Assembly (NCBI GenBank): GCA_001485605.1
Contig: FAON01000007.1
Coordinates: forward strand, 62,001 to 126,000
Source: Candidatus Kryptobacter tengchongensis
GTDB taxonomy: Bacteria; Bacteroidota; Ignavibacteria; Kryptoniales; Kryptoniaceae
DNA: 64,000 nt
Direction of reading: 5' to 3'
A model generated the notes under the pieces. It did no database searches. It was not told the DNA's origin and worked only from the letters and a program-made list of their open reading frames with translations. Of the stretch, positions 1 to 8,345 are shown one piece after another; position 1 is the stretch's first letter; every line of letters starts with the position of its first letter. Position numbers and translations under genes: made by a program.

Positions 1-148
1 TATTTTTAAGTGAACCAATAACTATGTCCATAATCAAACGAATAATTTTTTACCCCGACTCTATAGATAAGAAAGTGCTTTTGGAAGAAGTGTGTTAAAA
101 TTTACAAAAGTAAGGTGCTTAAAAATTCAAGTCGGGACGGCAGGATTC

Positions 149-170
149 CTCCAAAGGAGTCCCTTTGGGA
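149..170. repeat. Double mini-hairpin insert in T loop
   Basis: Two back-to-back 11-nt hairpins, CTCCAAAGGAG and TCCCTTTGGGA, each with a 4-bp stem and 3-nt loop. They are absent from the intact tRNA-Pro at the equivalent position. A remnant (TCCTTTGGGA) sits at the same place in the third copy at 401-410. Confidence 0.7.
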
Positions 171-202
171 GAACCCGCGACCCCTACCACCCCAAGGTAG
201 TG

Positions 203-224
203 ACCCTAAGGGTTCCCTTCGGGA
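203..224. repeat. Double mini-hairpin insert near D stem
   Basis: Two back-to-back 11-nt hairpins, ACCCTAAGGGT and TCCCTTCGGGA, inserted between the D-stem and anticodon-stem sequences. The identical 22-nt insert occurs at 443-464 in the third tRNA-Pro copy, so it predates the duplication of the decayed copies. Confidence 0.75.
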
Positions 225-311
225 CGCTAACCAGAGCACATTACACTCCAAAAATTTGAAAAAGAACAAAATTTTAATTCATCAAATTATCTTCACACTT
301 AAAAATTTAAG

Positions 312-386
312 TCGGGACGGCGGGATTTGAACCCGCGACCCCTACCACCCCAAGGTAGTGCGCTAACCAGGCTGCGCTACGTCCCG
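312..386 (-). tRNA. tRNA-Pro (anticodon GGG)
   Basis: The minus strand folds as a full 75-nt cloverleaf: a 7-bp acceptor stem CGGGACG/CGTCCCG, a 4-bp D stem GCGC/GCGC, a 5-bp anticodon stem CTACC/GGTAG with loop TTGGGGT, and a T stem GCGGG/CCCGC with TTCAAAT loop. The anticodon is GGG, reading proline CCC/CCU codons. The discriminator base is A and the CCA end is not encoded. It lies between two degenerate copies of itself, and may be transcribed with them from a promoter near 509-541. Confidence 0.95.
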
Positions 387-400
387 AGAAATTGAAAGAA

Positions 401-485
401 TCCTTTGGGAGAACCCGCAACCCCTACCACCCCAAGGTAGTGACCCTAAGGGTTCCCTTCGGGACGCTAACCAAGCTACGTCCCG
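401..485 (-). pseudogene. Decayed tRNA-Pro copy (5'-proximal)
   Basis: A second degenerate tRNA-Pro copy upstream of the intact gene on the minus strand. It keeps the 5' acceptor strand CGGGACG and the full anticodon arm (GGG). It has a 5-nt deletion in the D arm, the same 22-nt double-hairpin insert (443-464) as the other decayed copy, and a remnant of the T-loop insert (401-410). The 3' acceptor strand is missing, so an aminoacylatable product is unlikely. Confidence 0.7.
443..464. repeat. Double mini-hairpin insert, second copy
   Basis: Identical to the insert at 203-224: hairpins ACCCTAAGGGT and TCCCTTCGGGA back to back, at the equivalent position of the tRNA-Pro-like sequence. Confidence 0.75.
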
Positions 486-508
486 AAAACTTGTAAAAGA
501 ACGAATCA

Positions 509-541
509 CAAACTCAATTAAAATTTACCAAATTCAGCAAA
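509..541 (-). promoter_or_regulatory. Possible promoter for the tRNA-Pro cluster
   Basis: On the minus strand TTTG (538-541) is followed after 21 nt by TGAGTTTG (509-516), close to the Bacteroidota pattern TTTG, 19-21 nt, TAnnTTTG. It lies 23 bases upstream of the first tRNA-like copy. One consensus base is off, so this is tentative. Confidence 0.3.
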
Positions 542-546
542 ATTTT

Positions 547-1725
547 TCAAAACAACTCTTTCTTAACTAACCTATCAAAAACCTCCTCTTTATACTTAAC
601 AACAATCCCCTCAATCCTGTCAAGATCTATCATCTTTATACACTCAAGATTATAAGGGCAAACTTTCTTCCAACAAGGCGCACATTCCAAACCCTCAGGG
701 ATTAACTTAACACCCCTATCATAAAGATCTATCTCCGTCCATGAGCTTAATCCAAACCATGCTATTACAAATTTTCTAAGAGCTATCGCAAGATGCATGC
801 CATACGAATCACCAGTTATAACAACATCACACATATTCTCATAGCAAATTCCTCGCCTTATACCTTCATTTGTTGGTGTATTGATCAACTTCCCCGCTAC
901 ACCATTTATCTTAACCGAGCGATTAAAAATTTCCTCATTCCTTTCCGTATCCTCCGGACCACCAAGTAGCACAAGTTTTATCCCATCGTACCTTGATAAA
1001 CGCTTTATTAACTCAACATGTTGTTCAATCGTCATCTTTTTATTCGGATACAAGGGGGAACAACCAGTGTTAAACCCAACGACAAGCTCACCATCTTTAA
1101 TTCCAACCTTTCTTTTATACTCCTCTGTAAATTTTTTCTCATCTTCGCTTAAAACAAGAACATATTCATCACGCTTATATTCAAGCTCAAACATCTCACA
1201 CAAAATTTCTTGCCGAGTCTTTTGATTTTTCCTAAATTTTAACTCATCATCAAGCCCAAGCTGATAATCATAACTTGCAGATTTATTCAATGGAATTATC
1301 TGACCGTGTTCATTCATGCCATATCCAAGCTTAATCCCCGCATTCAACTTCATCGTCAAACTCGCTGACCTTCTTGACTTATCAGCGTTCATAACGATAT
1401 CAAATCTCATATTTTCAAGCACAAGCCACGTCTCGGGCTCCCAAATGAAAACTTCGTCAAGATACGGATTATTATCAAGAAGGTGATGTGTATTTTTAAG
1501 CGTAAGCCAATAAACTGAACTCTCGGGATACTTCCTCTTTATTGCGGGAAGAATTGATGTTGTCAATAAAACATTCCCCATCGCATCAAGATTAATTATC
1601 AATATCTTAACACCAAATGGCTTCGGGTCAACACAACCTGTTTCATGACACTTTGAATACGGATAACATGGTTTATAACCAGTGAAGTTCTTGCACTCAG
1701 GAATTTCAAAATCAAAAACTTTCAC
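547..1725 (-). CDS. Glycosyltransferase family 9 protein, Cys-rich ends
   Basis: A 392-residue GT9 (ADP-heptose:LPS heptosyltransferase-like) enzyme, expected to add a sugar from a nucleotide donor to lipopolysaccharide core or another surface glycan at the inner face of the membrane. The N-terminal Rossmann half begins near residue 39 (ILIINLDAMGNVLLTT), and the C-terminal half has the GDSYGMHLAIAL motif. Before the GT9 fold are about 38 extra residues with four cysteines, and near the C-terminus is a C-P-C-W-K-K-V-C cluster. These look like a small metal or disulfide site not typical of the family. The start is GTG in the same frame as the upstream kinase gene, 15 nt after its stop, with no clear ribosome-binding site, so translational coupling is likely. 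The exact acceptor is unknown. Confidence 0.85.
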   Translation of the reverse strand: MKVFDFEIPECKNFTGYKPCYPYSKCHETGCVDPKPFGVKILIINLDAMGNVLLTTSILPAIKRKYPESSVYWLTLKNTHHLLDNNPYLDEVFIWEPETWLVLENMRFDIVMNADKSRRSASLTMKLNAGIKLGYGMNEHGQIIPLNKSASYDYQLGLDDELKFRKNQKTRQEILCEMFELEYKRDEYVLVLSEDEKKFTEEYKRKVGIKDGELVVGFNTGCSPLYPNKKMTIEQHVELIKRLSRYDGIKLVLLGGPEDTERNEEIFNRSVKINGVAGKLINTPTNEGIRRGICYENMCDVVITGDSYGMHLAIALRKFVIAWFGLSSWTEIDLYDRGVKLIPEGLECAPCWKKVCPYNLECIKMIDLDRIEGIVVKYKEEVFDRLVKKELF

Positions 1726-1740
1726 AAGATCAAAAAATTT

Positions 1741-4700
1741 TTATTTCACATTTTTAAGATTCTCAAAAATCCTCGTTATCTGATCCTCTGGTTTTTCAAG
1801 AACCTCAACCCCATCAATTCCCTCGGTCTCAGGGGTTGAATAAAGCAAAACTATCTTTACATCTGGCTTCAAAATCTTCAACTCCGCAATTGTATCCTTC
1901 AACTTCAATCTCTGTGTTTTTGAGTTAATCAAAATCAAATCAACTTTATCAAGATTTTCACTTAACATCTTAACTGCAATAACTTTATCCTCCGAGCATA
2001 ACACCTCAAACCCCGCACCCCTCATCGCTTCTATCAACTTTTCTCTTAAATCGTTTTTCTCCGAAACAATCATCACAGCGCTCTTTTTATCCACTTTCTT
2101 AACAGATTCAACCGAGACCGCAACTTTCTGCGAAATTTCATCAACCAAAGGGAGGCAAAATTCAACTTTTGTCCCCTCGCCAAGCTTTGAATCAATCCTG
2201 ATGAACCCACCATGTGAGCTCACAATTCCAAACACCGTTGACATCCCAAGCCCAGTTCCAATTTCAGGTTTTTTAGTCGTAAAAAACGGTTCAAAAACCC
2301 TTTCCCTCGTTTTTTCATCCATCCCAATTCCATTATCAACAACAGAAATACATGCATATTTACCCGAGCTTACCTTAAAAATTTCCGCCTCCTCAAGCGA
2401 GATATTCTTTACAGATACCTCAATCGTTATCTTCCCCGGTCCATCAAGCAAACCTTTTTCTTTCTTTTCAATTATGGCATCTTTGGCATTTACACAGATA
2501 TTAAGCAACGCCTGCTGAATTTCCGTCTTTGAACCATAAACTTTAATCCCCTCAGAATCTATCTTAACCTCAATCTCAATAAACTTTGGAAAAACTGACT
2601 TCATAATCTCTGCGCTGTTAAGAACAATTTGCCCAAGATCAACTATTTCAGCATTTGGTATCTCCTTTCGTGCAAAAATTTTCAAACGCTTGATAAGCTC
2701 AGCTCCACGATTTGAGATTGAAATTATATTATCAATGTATTTCACCAAATCTTCTGACTTTAACTCCCTCTTTTTCGCCTTCAAATCAATCATCTGCGCT
2801 GAAGCTATAATTATCTGCAAGATATTGTTAAAATCATGCGCCATCCCCATCGTAAATGTCCCGATTGATTCAACCCTTTGTAAATGCCTGAGCATATCTT
2901 CCTGCATCTTCTCCTTTGTGGCGTCAAAAATAACGGTCTGGACAGCTGGCTTCCCACCATGATTAATTAACTTGGAATAACACACTAAATAAGCAATGCT
3001 TCCATCTCTCTTTATCGCTCTGTAAGAAGTTCGCTCTGGAGCATATTCACCATGCAATAACTTGATCGCCCTTTCAACCCATTTATCCCTATCCTCAGGG
3101 TGAATAAAATCAAATGGAGTAAGTTTCATAAGTTCATCCAATTCATACCCCAAAATTTCACACAACCTTCTATTGACAGATATAAACCCATTCTCATCAT
3201 AAATTGCCAAACCAACAAATGGATTATCGGCAAGTTCCCTGTATTTACGCTCCGAATCAAAAACCACCCTGACCTGTCTGTCAAGTTCCTCCTCCAGATC
3301 AAAGCTATATTTCACAGAGTTGAAATAAATAAATAAAAGGTAACCGAGAATTAAAAGTGACGCAAAGAGCAGGATATAATAAACCTGTAAATGATATCCG
3401 TATCTTTTAAGCAAATTTTCCTCATCAATCAGATTAACAATCGCCCACGCTTCTGTATTATCATCTAAAAGTTCAAATCTTACAAATGAAAATGCAAAGT
3501 TTATTTTCCTCAACCATTTGTGCCTCCCCACAATTACAGTTCCATTTGAAGATGAACTATTTATCTCACCTGCAACTAAAGATTTAACATCCGAGCGGAC
3601 AAGTTTATTTAAAACATCATAAAAGTTTCCCCCTACGAAGTTATAATTACTTGCGAAAAGAACAGAGCCAGAGTTAACGCTGAAAATTAAAAACTCATCC
3701 AATCCCCCACCCGTCATCTTTGTGAAGTGCTCAAGCATTTTTTCAACATCAATCAAACATGAAACCCCACCCCTGAACTTACCTTTTGAATCAAAAACTG
3801 GATACTCAAGCACAACAGCATCATAACCCTGAACGGCTTTGAAAACAGAGCTCACAACTGGTTTCTTTAACATCAAAAACTTTTTATTATGCTCCTGATA
3901 ACTCACATCACGCCCAATTGCCTTCGGGTCAACCGGATAGGTGTATCTCAAAATTCCGTTTTCATCAACCCTGCTCACATTCCTTATGTAGTCTGGGAAT
4001 CTTGGGAAAACCCTTGCATATTTTAAATGAAGCATTGGGATATTAATTTCAATCACATCTTTATCCTCTGAAAGGTCTTTAAGTATTTTAAACGACTCAT
4101 TTAAGGCAAATTCAATATTGTTCCCGACGCTTCGTAAAAGTTTCTCCTTTTCCCGAGCATATCTTTCAACTTCAAACTCAATATATTTCTTTATCAAGAA
4201 CGCTTGCAAAAACAACAAAATACCTATAAATGGAATTGATGTCAAAACGAACTTTTTTATCCTTCTAAGCGAAACAAGTTTTATCCTGCCAGAATAAACC
4301 CTCTCAACTCCAGAGATAATTTGATTCAAATACCTCAAGGTAAAAAGTAATGTGAAGAAAACAACATATAAAGCGATGACAACACTCACTGCAGACATAA
4401 GCATACGAGCGGTAAAAAGCCATGAAGGTAAAACCTCAAAAGCCACAAAAGTAAGATAAATCAAAGGTTCAATCAGAAAATAAAAACTCAAGATTTTCAA
4501 AACATTTGCTTTACTTCTCATCTCTGGCACCATGCCAGCAATCAAGGCAATTGAAGTGAATATTCCCCACAGCGAAACAGAACTAAAACCATAGAAAAGA
4601 GCCCCAACCTTCCAAATTAAGGTTCTTTGAATTTTAAAGTAAATCGGAAGGTAGTAAAAAACGAGGAAAACAAGAGAAAGAAAGACAACCCATTTGATAA

Positions 4701-5025
4701 TTTTGTTTATCTCCTCACTCAAATTTTGAGATATATTTTCTCCAACCTTGTTTATGCCCCACAGAGCAAAAATTAACCCAATCCAGAAGACAATCGTCGC
4801 TATAGATGCTTCGTAATCATAAAGATACTCAAAGAATAAAACTAAAATAAAAACCTGAAAGGAAGCAACGAAGGTCAAAATCAAAGCGAAAAAGAGCTGA
4901 AAAAAACCAGAAGGCACCCTTTTTCTATCCCAGATTTTATAGGCAAGATACACTAATGTCACTGTAGGAAAGAAAGAGAAAACAAAATTTAAAATCTGGC
5001 TAAGCAACCTTAACCCAAAAAACAT
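1741..5025 (-). CDS. Multi-domain membrane sensor histidine kinase
   Basis: A 1094-residue sensor kinase. The first ~240 residues hold about seven hydrophobic segments. A further transmembrane helix (~262-282) leads into a periplasmic Cache-like domain (~285-545), then a membrane helix (~555-577), a PAS domain (~600-720), a HisKA domain with the phosphorylated His in GMAHDFNNILQ, and an ATPase domain with N box (NICVNAKDAI), G1 box (VDNGIGMDEKTRERVFEPFF) and G2 box (GTGLGMSTVFG). The last ~110 residues look like a receiver domain that has lost its phospho-acceptor: the usual Asp in the LILLD strand is Asn (DLILIN), and the acidic pair after strand 1 is missing. No response regulator is adjacent. 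The signal is unknown; the N-terminal membrane bundle plus Cache domain suggests a small molecule. Confidence 0.9.
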   Translation of the reverse strand: MFFGLRLLSQILNFVFSFFPTVTLVYLAYKIWDRKRVPSGFFQLFFALILTFVASFQVFILVLFFEYLYDYEASIATIVFWIGLIFALWGINKVGENISQNLSEEINKIIKWVVFLSLVFLVFYYLPIYFKIQRTLIWKVGALFYGFSSVSLWGIFTSIALIAGMVPEMRSKANVLKILSFYFLIEPLIYLTFVAFEVLPSWLFTARMLMSAVSVVIALYVVFFTLLFTLRYLNQIISGVERVYSGRIKLVSLRRIKKFVLTSIPFIGILLFLQAFLIKKYIEFEVERYAREKEKLLRSVGNNIEFALNESFKILKDLSEDKDVIEINIPMLHLKYARVFPRFPDYIRNVSRVDENGILRYTYPVDPKAIGRDVSYQEHNKKFLMLKKPVVSSVFKAVQGYDAVVLEYPVFDSKGKFRGGVSCLIDVEKMLEHFTKMTGGGLDEFLIFSVNSGSVLFASNYNFVGGNFYDVLNKLVRSDVKSLVAGEINSSSSNGTVIVGRHKWLRKINFAFSFVRFELLDDNTEAWAIVNLIDEENLLKRYGYHLQVYYILLFASLLILGYLLFIYFNSVKYSFDLEEELDRQVRVVFDSERKYRELADNPFVGLAIYDENGFISVNRRLCEILGYELDELMKLTPFDFIHPEDRDKWVERAIKLLHGEYAPERTSYRAIKRDGSIAYLVCYSKLINHGGKPAVQTVIFDATKEKMQEDMLRHLQRVESIGTFTMGMAHDFNNILQIIIASAQMIDLKAKKRELKSEDLVKYIDNIISISNRGAELIKRLKIFARKEIPNAEIVDLGQIVLNSAEIMKSVFPKFIEIEVKIDSEGIKVYGSKTEIQQALLNICVNAKDAIIEKKEKGLLDGPGKITIEVSVKNISLEEAEIFKVSSGKYACISVVDNGIGMDEKTRERVFEPFFTTKKPEIGTGLGMSTVFGIVSSHGGFIRIDSKLGEGTKVEFCLPLVDEISQKVAVSVESVKKVDKKSAVMIVSEKNDLREKLIEAMRGAGFEVLCSEDKVIAVKMLSENLDKVDLILINSKTQRLKLKDTIAELKILKPDVKIVLLYSTPETEGIDGVEVLEKPEDQITRIFENLKNVK

Positions 5026-5106
5026 TTCTTTTAAAATTTCAGTAAATTTTCAAATCAGCTTGGGGAAAATTTTTGTAAAAATAACAAAACAAAAACTGAT
5101 TTGCAA

Positions 5107-6678
5107 TTAATTTGCAAGCTTATCCTGATTTAATTTCGGCTTTATTTCAGAATTTGCAAGCCTGTAAACCACCTTATAACAAAGCCTCGCAACTTTCTCA
5201 ATCTTAGAAAAATTAATTTTGCTTGTTTCATCGCTCACCTTGTGATAATCTTCATGCTCGCCCGAATGGAAGAAAATAACAGGAATACCTTTTCTTGCAA
5301 AATTTGCTTGATCACTTCTTGGAAAATCCTTTTCACCATCATAAGAAAATCTAAAACCAATTGTTTTATTCTCCTCTTCAACTAATTTTTTCATATCTTC
5401 GCTATAGCTCCACCCGATCAAAATTAAACTATCAATTGAGTTTCGCCCGATCATATCAAGATTTACCATTGCGATTGTTTTTTCAATCGGGAAAAGTGGA
5501 TTATCAACATAATATCTTGAACCGAGTAACCCTTTTTCCTCCCCACAGAAAGCGATAAAAAGAATACCTCTCCTCGGTTTATCCTTGCCCAATCCAAAAG
5601 CCTTTGCAACTTCCATCATTCCCACAGTTCCAGATGCGTTATCGTCAGCTCCATTGTAAATGCTATCTTTTTCAGACGAGCCGATCGCAGAAGGCGAAAA
5701 ATAACCTACATGGTCGTAGTGTGCCCCCACAACTATAATTTCATCTTTTAACGCTTTATCGCTTCCCTCAACAAACCCCACAACATTGTTTGCGTAAGTA
5801 TTCTCCTTAATGAAACTAACTTTCATTTTTATCTTTACATTTTCAATTTCAAAAGACCTTGGTTTTAAATTTTCATCAATTGTTCGTTGAATTTCTTTTA
5901 AAACCTGAACATCACCGAAAATTTCTTTAATAAACTTCTCCCCAGCTTCAACCGCAGGTATCAAATCTCTCTGCAAATAAGCAAGTTGAATCGGAAGTGA
6001 AGCCCTTGGAAGGTTTTTAAAAATTTTCGGCCACGCATAACCCCGTGGCTTTAAAACAAAATGATTCAATGGGTCTGGCAAAATTATAACACCAATTGCG
6101 CCATGCTCAAGTGCGTTTTGAACCTTATACCTTGGGAAAGAATACCTTGTCGGACGAATTCCATCAAAAACACCTGCCGAATCCATCTCCTGCGGTTCAT
6201 CCCTTAACACAATTACAATCTTCCCCTTAACATCTATCCCCTCGTAATCGTCATATCCATACTCCTTTGCTGTAATACCATAACCTGCAAAGACAACTTT
6301 TGCTTCAACTTTACCCTCACCAAAATTATACGGGACAAAATCAACCCCAAGCTCAAAATCTATATCCTCCCCATTTCTTGATAAAGTAAGATAGTTTTCA
6401 TCCCCAAGGTCAACCTTTATAAACTCAACTCTTTGAAAATAACTTCCATTAACTGGTTTCAACCCATACTGTTTGAACTTATCAGCGATAAATTCACCTG
6501 CTATATTAAGTTCTGGACTTGGTGTATTTCTTCCCTTTAAAGAGTCAGAAGCCAGAAACGAAATGTTTTCCCGAATGCTTTCTGCTGAAATCCTGTTTAA
6601 ACCAAGGTCAACGGTCTCTCTAACCGACGAACATGCAAAAAGGAAAATAGCGGTTATAAATAAGAAAACTTTCTTCAT
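5107..6678 (-). CDS. M28-family metallopeptidase lipoprotein with PA domain
   Basis: A 523-residue zinc aminopeptidase-like protein. The N-terminus is a lipoprotein signal with Cys16 in LFACSS, so it is probably anchored in the periplasm or outer membrane. A protease-associated (PA) insert covers roughly residues 110-215. The M28 catalytic core follows with its metal and catalytic residues visible: VGAHYDHVG, NGADDNASG, CGEEKGLLGS, NLDMIGR and SGEHEDYH. It should remove N-terminal residues from peptides outside the cytoplasm. It is divergent from the sigma-factor operon at 6825; a promoter candidate lies at 6695-6725. Confidence 0.9.
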   Translation of the reverse strand: MKKVFLFITAIFLFACSSVRETVDLGLNRISAESIRENISFLASDSLKGRNTPSPELNIAGEFIADKFKQYGLKPVNGSYFQRVEFIKVDLGDENYLTLSRNGEDIDFELGVDFVPYNFGEGKVEAKVVFAGYGITAKEYGYDDYEGIDVKGKIVIVLRDEPQEMDSAGVFDGIRPTRYSFPRYKVQNALEHGAIGVIILPDPLNHFVLKPRGYAWPKIFKNLPRASLPIQLAYLQRDLIPAVEAGEKFIKEIFGDVQVLKEIQRTIDENLKPRSFEIENVKIKMKVSFIKENTYANNVVGFVEGSDKALKDEIIVVGAHYDHVGYFSPSAIGSSEKDSIYNGADDNASGTVGMMEVAKAFGLGKDKPRRGILFIAFCGEEKGLLGSRYYVDNPLFPIEKTIAMVNLDMIGRNSIDSLILIGWSYSEDMKKLVEEENKTIGFRFSYDGEKDFPRSDQANFARKGIPVIFFHSGEHEDYHKVSDETSKINFSKIEKVARLCYKVVYRLANSEIKPKLNQDKLAN

Positions 6679-6694
6679 AAGTTTGCTTTTTATT

Positions 6695-6725
6695 TTAAAA
6701 TAAAAATTGATATGCTCAATTCAAA
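6695..6725 (-). promoter_or_regulatory. Candidate promoter of the M28 peptidase gene
   Basis: Minus strand TTTG (6722-6725), 19 nt, TATTTTAA (6695-6702), about 17-20 nt upstream of the ATG at 6678. The match to the Bacteroidota TTTG/TAnnTTTG pattern is partial and the leader would be very short. Confidence 0.3.
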
Positions 6726-6766
6726 CTTTTATTAACCTCTGCTTTAGCCCCTTTATACTGCTCCTA

Positions 6767-6795
6767 TTGATAATGATGGCAAAATTTGTTATAAT
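6767..6795 (+). promoter_or_regulatory. Promoter of the sigma/redox operon
   Basis: TTGATA (6767-6772), 17 nt, TATAAT (6790-6795): a near-perfect sigma-70 promoter that also fits TTG, 20 nt, TAnnnTT as seen elsewhere in the window. A start site near 6802 would leave a leader of about 23 nt before the ATG at 6825. Confidence 0.6.
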
Positions 6796-6824
6796 TAAAC
6801 AAAGCAAAAATAACTTTGAGATTT

Positions 6825-7490
6825 ATGAAACTCAAAGATAAGATAAAAACCCTACTCAAACAGGAAAAACGGGATAAAAAATTAACTGACGAAGAACTGT
6901 TGAAAAAGCAGAAAGAATTTGAAGAGGAAGCAATACCACACATGCAGTTTCTTTATAACTTCGCCTACCGCATGACTGGAAATGAAGAAGACGCAAAAGA
7001 TTTAATTCAGGAAACATACATGAAAGCATTTAGATTTTGGGATCAATATGAACCCGGAACAAACATAAGAGCGTGGTTGTTTAAGATAATGAAAAATTCA
7101 TACATCAATAAGTATCGCAAGGCGACAAAAGAACCTGGAAAAGTTGATTACGATGAAATTCAAAACTTCTATGAAACAGTTCGTGATGAATCGTTTGAAA
7201 CATCAGACCTTCAGGAACATATCTTTGAAAATATATTTGAAGATGAAGTCATAGAAGCCCTCAGCAAATTGCCCGACGAATTTAGAACCGTTGTCATACT
7301 TGCCGATATTGAAGGACAAACATATGAGGAAATTGCTAAATTCCTTGATATACCAATTGGAACTGTTCGCTCAAGATTACACAGAGGAAGAAAAATGTTA
7401 AGAAAAGAGCTATTTGAATTTGCAAAGAAAAAGGGATATATAAAAGGTAAACCAGAAGATTATGAAATAGATGACCGGGAAAAAGATTAA
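6825..7490 (+). CDS. ECF-type RNA polymerase sigma factor
   Basis: A 221-residue group 4 (ECF) sigma factor. Region 2 (~38-105) contains MTGNEEDAKDLIQETYMKAF and the DNA-melting stretch NIRAWLFKIMKNSYINKYRK. Region 4 (~145-195) contains LPDEFRTVVILADIEGQTYEEIA and the helix GTVRSRLHRGRKMLRKEL. It should direct polymerase to a dedicated promoter set when released by the anti-sigma factor encoded next. I chose the ATG at 6825; an in-frame TTG nine bases earlier is possible. It heads an operon with anti-sigma factor, thioredoxin-like lipoprotein, stress protein and Fe-S oxidoreductase, which suggests a redox or envelope stress response. Confidence 0.93.
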   Translation: MKLKDKIKTLLKQEKRDKKLTDEELLKKQKEFEEEAIPHMQFLYNFAYRMTGNEEDAKDLIQETYMKAFRFWDQYEPGTNIRAWLFKIMKNSYINKYRKATKEPGKVDYDEIQNFYETVRDESFETSDLQEHIFENIFEDEVIEALSKLPDEFRTVVILADIEGQTYEEIAKFLDIPIGTVRSRLHRGRKMLRKELFEFAKKKGYIKGKPEDYEIDDREKD

Positions 7491-7510
7491 AATTAAACTT
7501 GGTGAGAGCC

Positions 7511-8341
7511 ATGGATTGCAAACAAACAAGGGAATTTTTAAGCGCCCTTGTTGATAATGAGGAAATTGACTCACAAACAAAACAAAAATTAGAAGAACAT
7601 ATCTGGAGATGCGCAACTTGTAGAACTGAATTTGAACTTGAAAAAAAGACGAAACAAACAATTCAATCAAAAGTAAAAATAATTCCCGTCCCAAATGAAC
7701 TCATCACAACGGTTCTAACCCAGATAAAATTACTTCAAAATGGTTACGCCACATCTCCCAAAAACTCACAAATATCAAATCCCTCACCAAAACCATGGCT
7801 TGAGATTGCTTTTTCGCTTGGGGTCGTAATAATAACCCTCGCAGTTGCAATTTTTTTCATTTCCATATATGAACATAAAATGAACCAAAAAGAAATAATC
7901 GCGAAGGAAGTTTCGGGTTTGATAAATCACTTTGACTCAATTGCTCAGGGGCTGGCGAAACCAGAAATTTTATCCGATGACCCTGAATATGTTAAAAATG
8001 AAGTTGTTTCAAAAGCAAGTTTCATGCCGATGATAATGAAAATACCTGAATTTAAAATTATCGGCGCATCAATTAAAGACCCCCATTCATCTTCCAAAAA
8101 CTCAAAATGCGTAAATCTCATCTACCGAAATAATGATAAATTAATCTTCTTTCACCAAGCACCCTTGAAAACAGCACAGCTTCACGAGGATGTGAAAAAA
8201 AGAATTCTTAAAGGTGAATGGATTTATGACACAATTGGAGACGATTCATTCGTGATTTGGGGAACTAACGAACTCGTCTGTTGCGCAATCTCAAATATGC
8301 GAAAGGAGGAACTTGAAAAGGTTTTAAAACAAAGCTGGTGA
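7511..8341 (+). CDS. Membrane anti-sigma factor (zinc-finger type)
   Basis: A 276-residue anti-sigma factor. The cytoplasmic N-terminus carries the ZAS-type zinc motif with C3, H30, C34 and C37 (HIWRCATC pattern). One membrane helix (about residues 98-120, GVVIITLAVAIFFI) is followed by a ~150-residue periplasmic domain containing a CC pair near the C-terminus (LVCCAI). It is expected to sequester the sigma factor encoded 20 bases upstream. The ATG at 7511 is preceded by a good GGTGAG ribosome-binding site, which decides it over the in-frame TTG at 7499. Confidence 0.88.
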   Translation: MDCKQTREFLSALVDNEEIDSQTKQKLEEHIWRCATCRTEFELEKKTKQTIQSKVKIIPVPNELITTVLTQIKLLQNGYATSPKNSQISNPSPKPWLEIAFSLGVVIITLAVAIFFISIYEHKMNQKEIIAKEVSGLINHFDSIAQGLAKPEILSDDPEYVKNEVVSKASFMPMIMKIPEFKIIGASIKDPHSSSKNSKCVNLIYRNNDKLIFFHQAPLKTAQLHEDVKKRILKGEWIYDTIGDDSFVIWGTNELVCCAISNMRKEELEKVLKQSW

Positions 8342-8345
8342 ATTC

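Larger units (their letters stand above)
132..236 (-). pseudogene. Decayed tRNA-Pro copy with two double-hairpin inserts
   Basis: This is a broken copy of the intact tRNA-Pro at 312-386. It keeps the 3' acceptor strand, most of the T arm and the whole anticodon arm with the GGG anticodon, and about a dozen bases of matching 3' flank. The 5' part of the D arm and the 5' acceptor strand are lost. Two inserts break it: 149-170 in the T loop and 203-224 next to the D stem. Each insert is two 11-nt hairpins placed back to back. It cannot fold as a normal tRNA, so a functional copy is unlikely. Confidence 0.7.

Noticed and set aside
115-330. Small coding region over the tRNA-Pro copies
   Set aside because: It runs antisense across tRNA-like sequence and its peptide is just a translation of those repeats.
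132-485. Functional tRNAs with introns in the two flanking copies
   Set aside because: The inserts are in the T loop and by the D stem, not the anticodon loop, and each copy lacks one acceptor strand.
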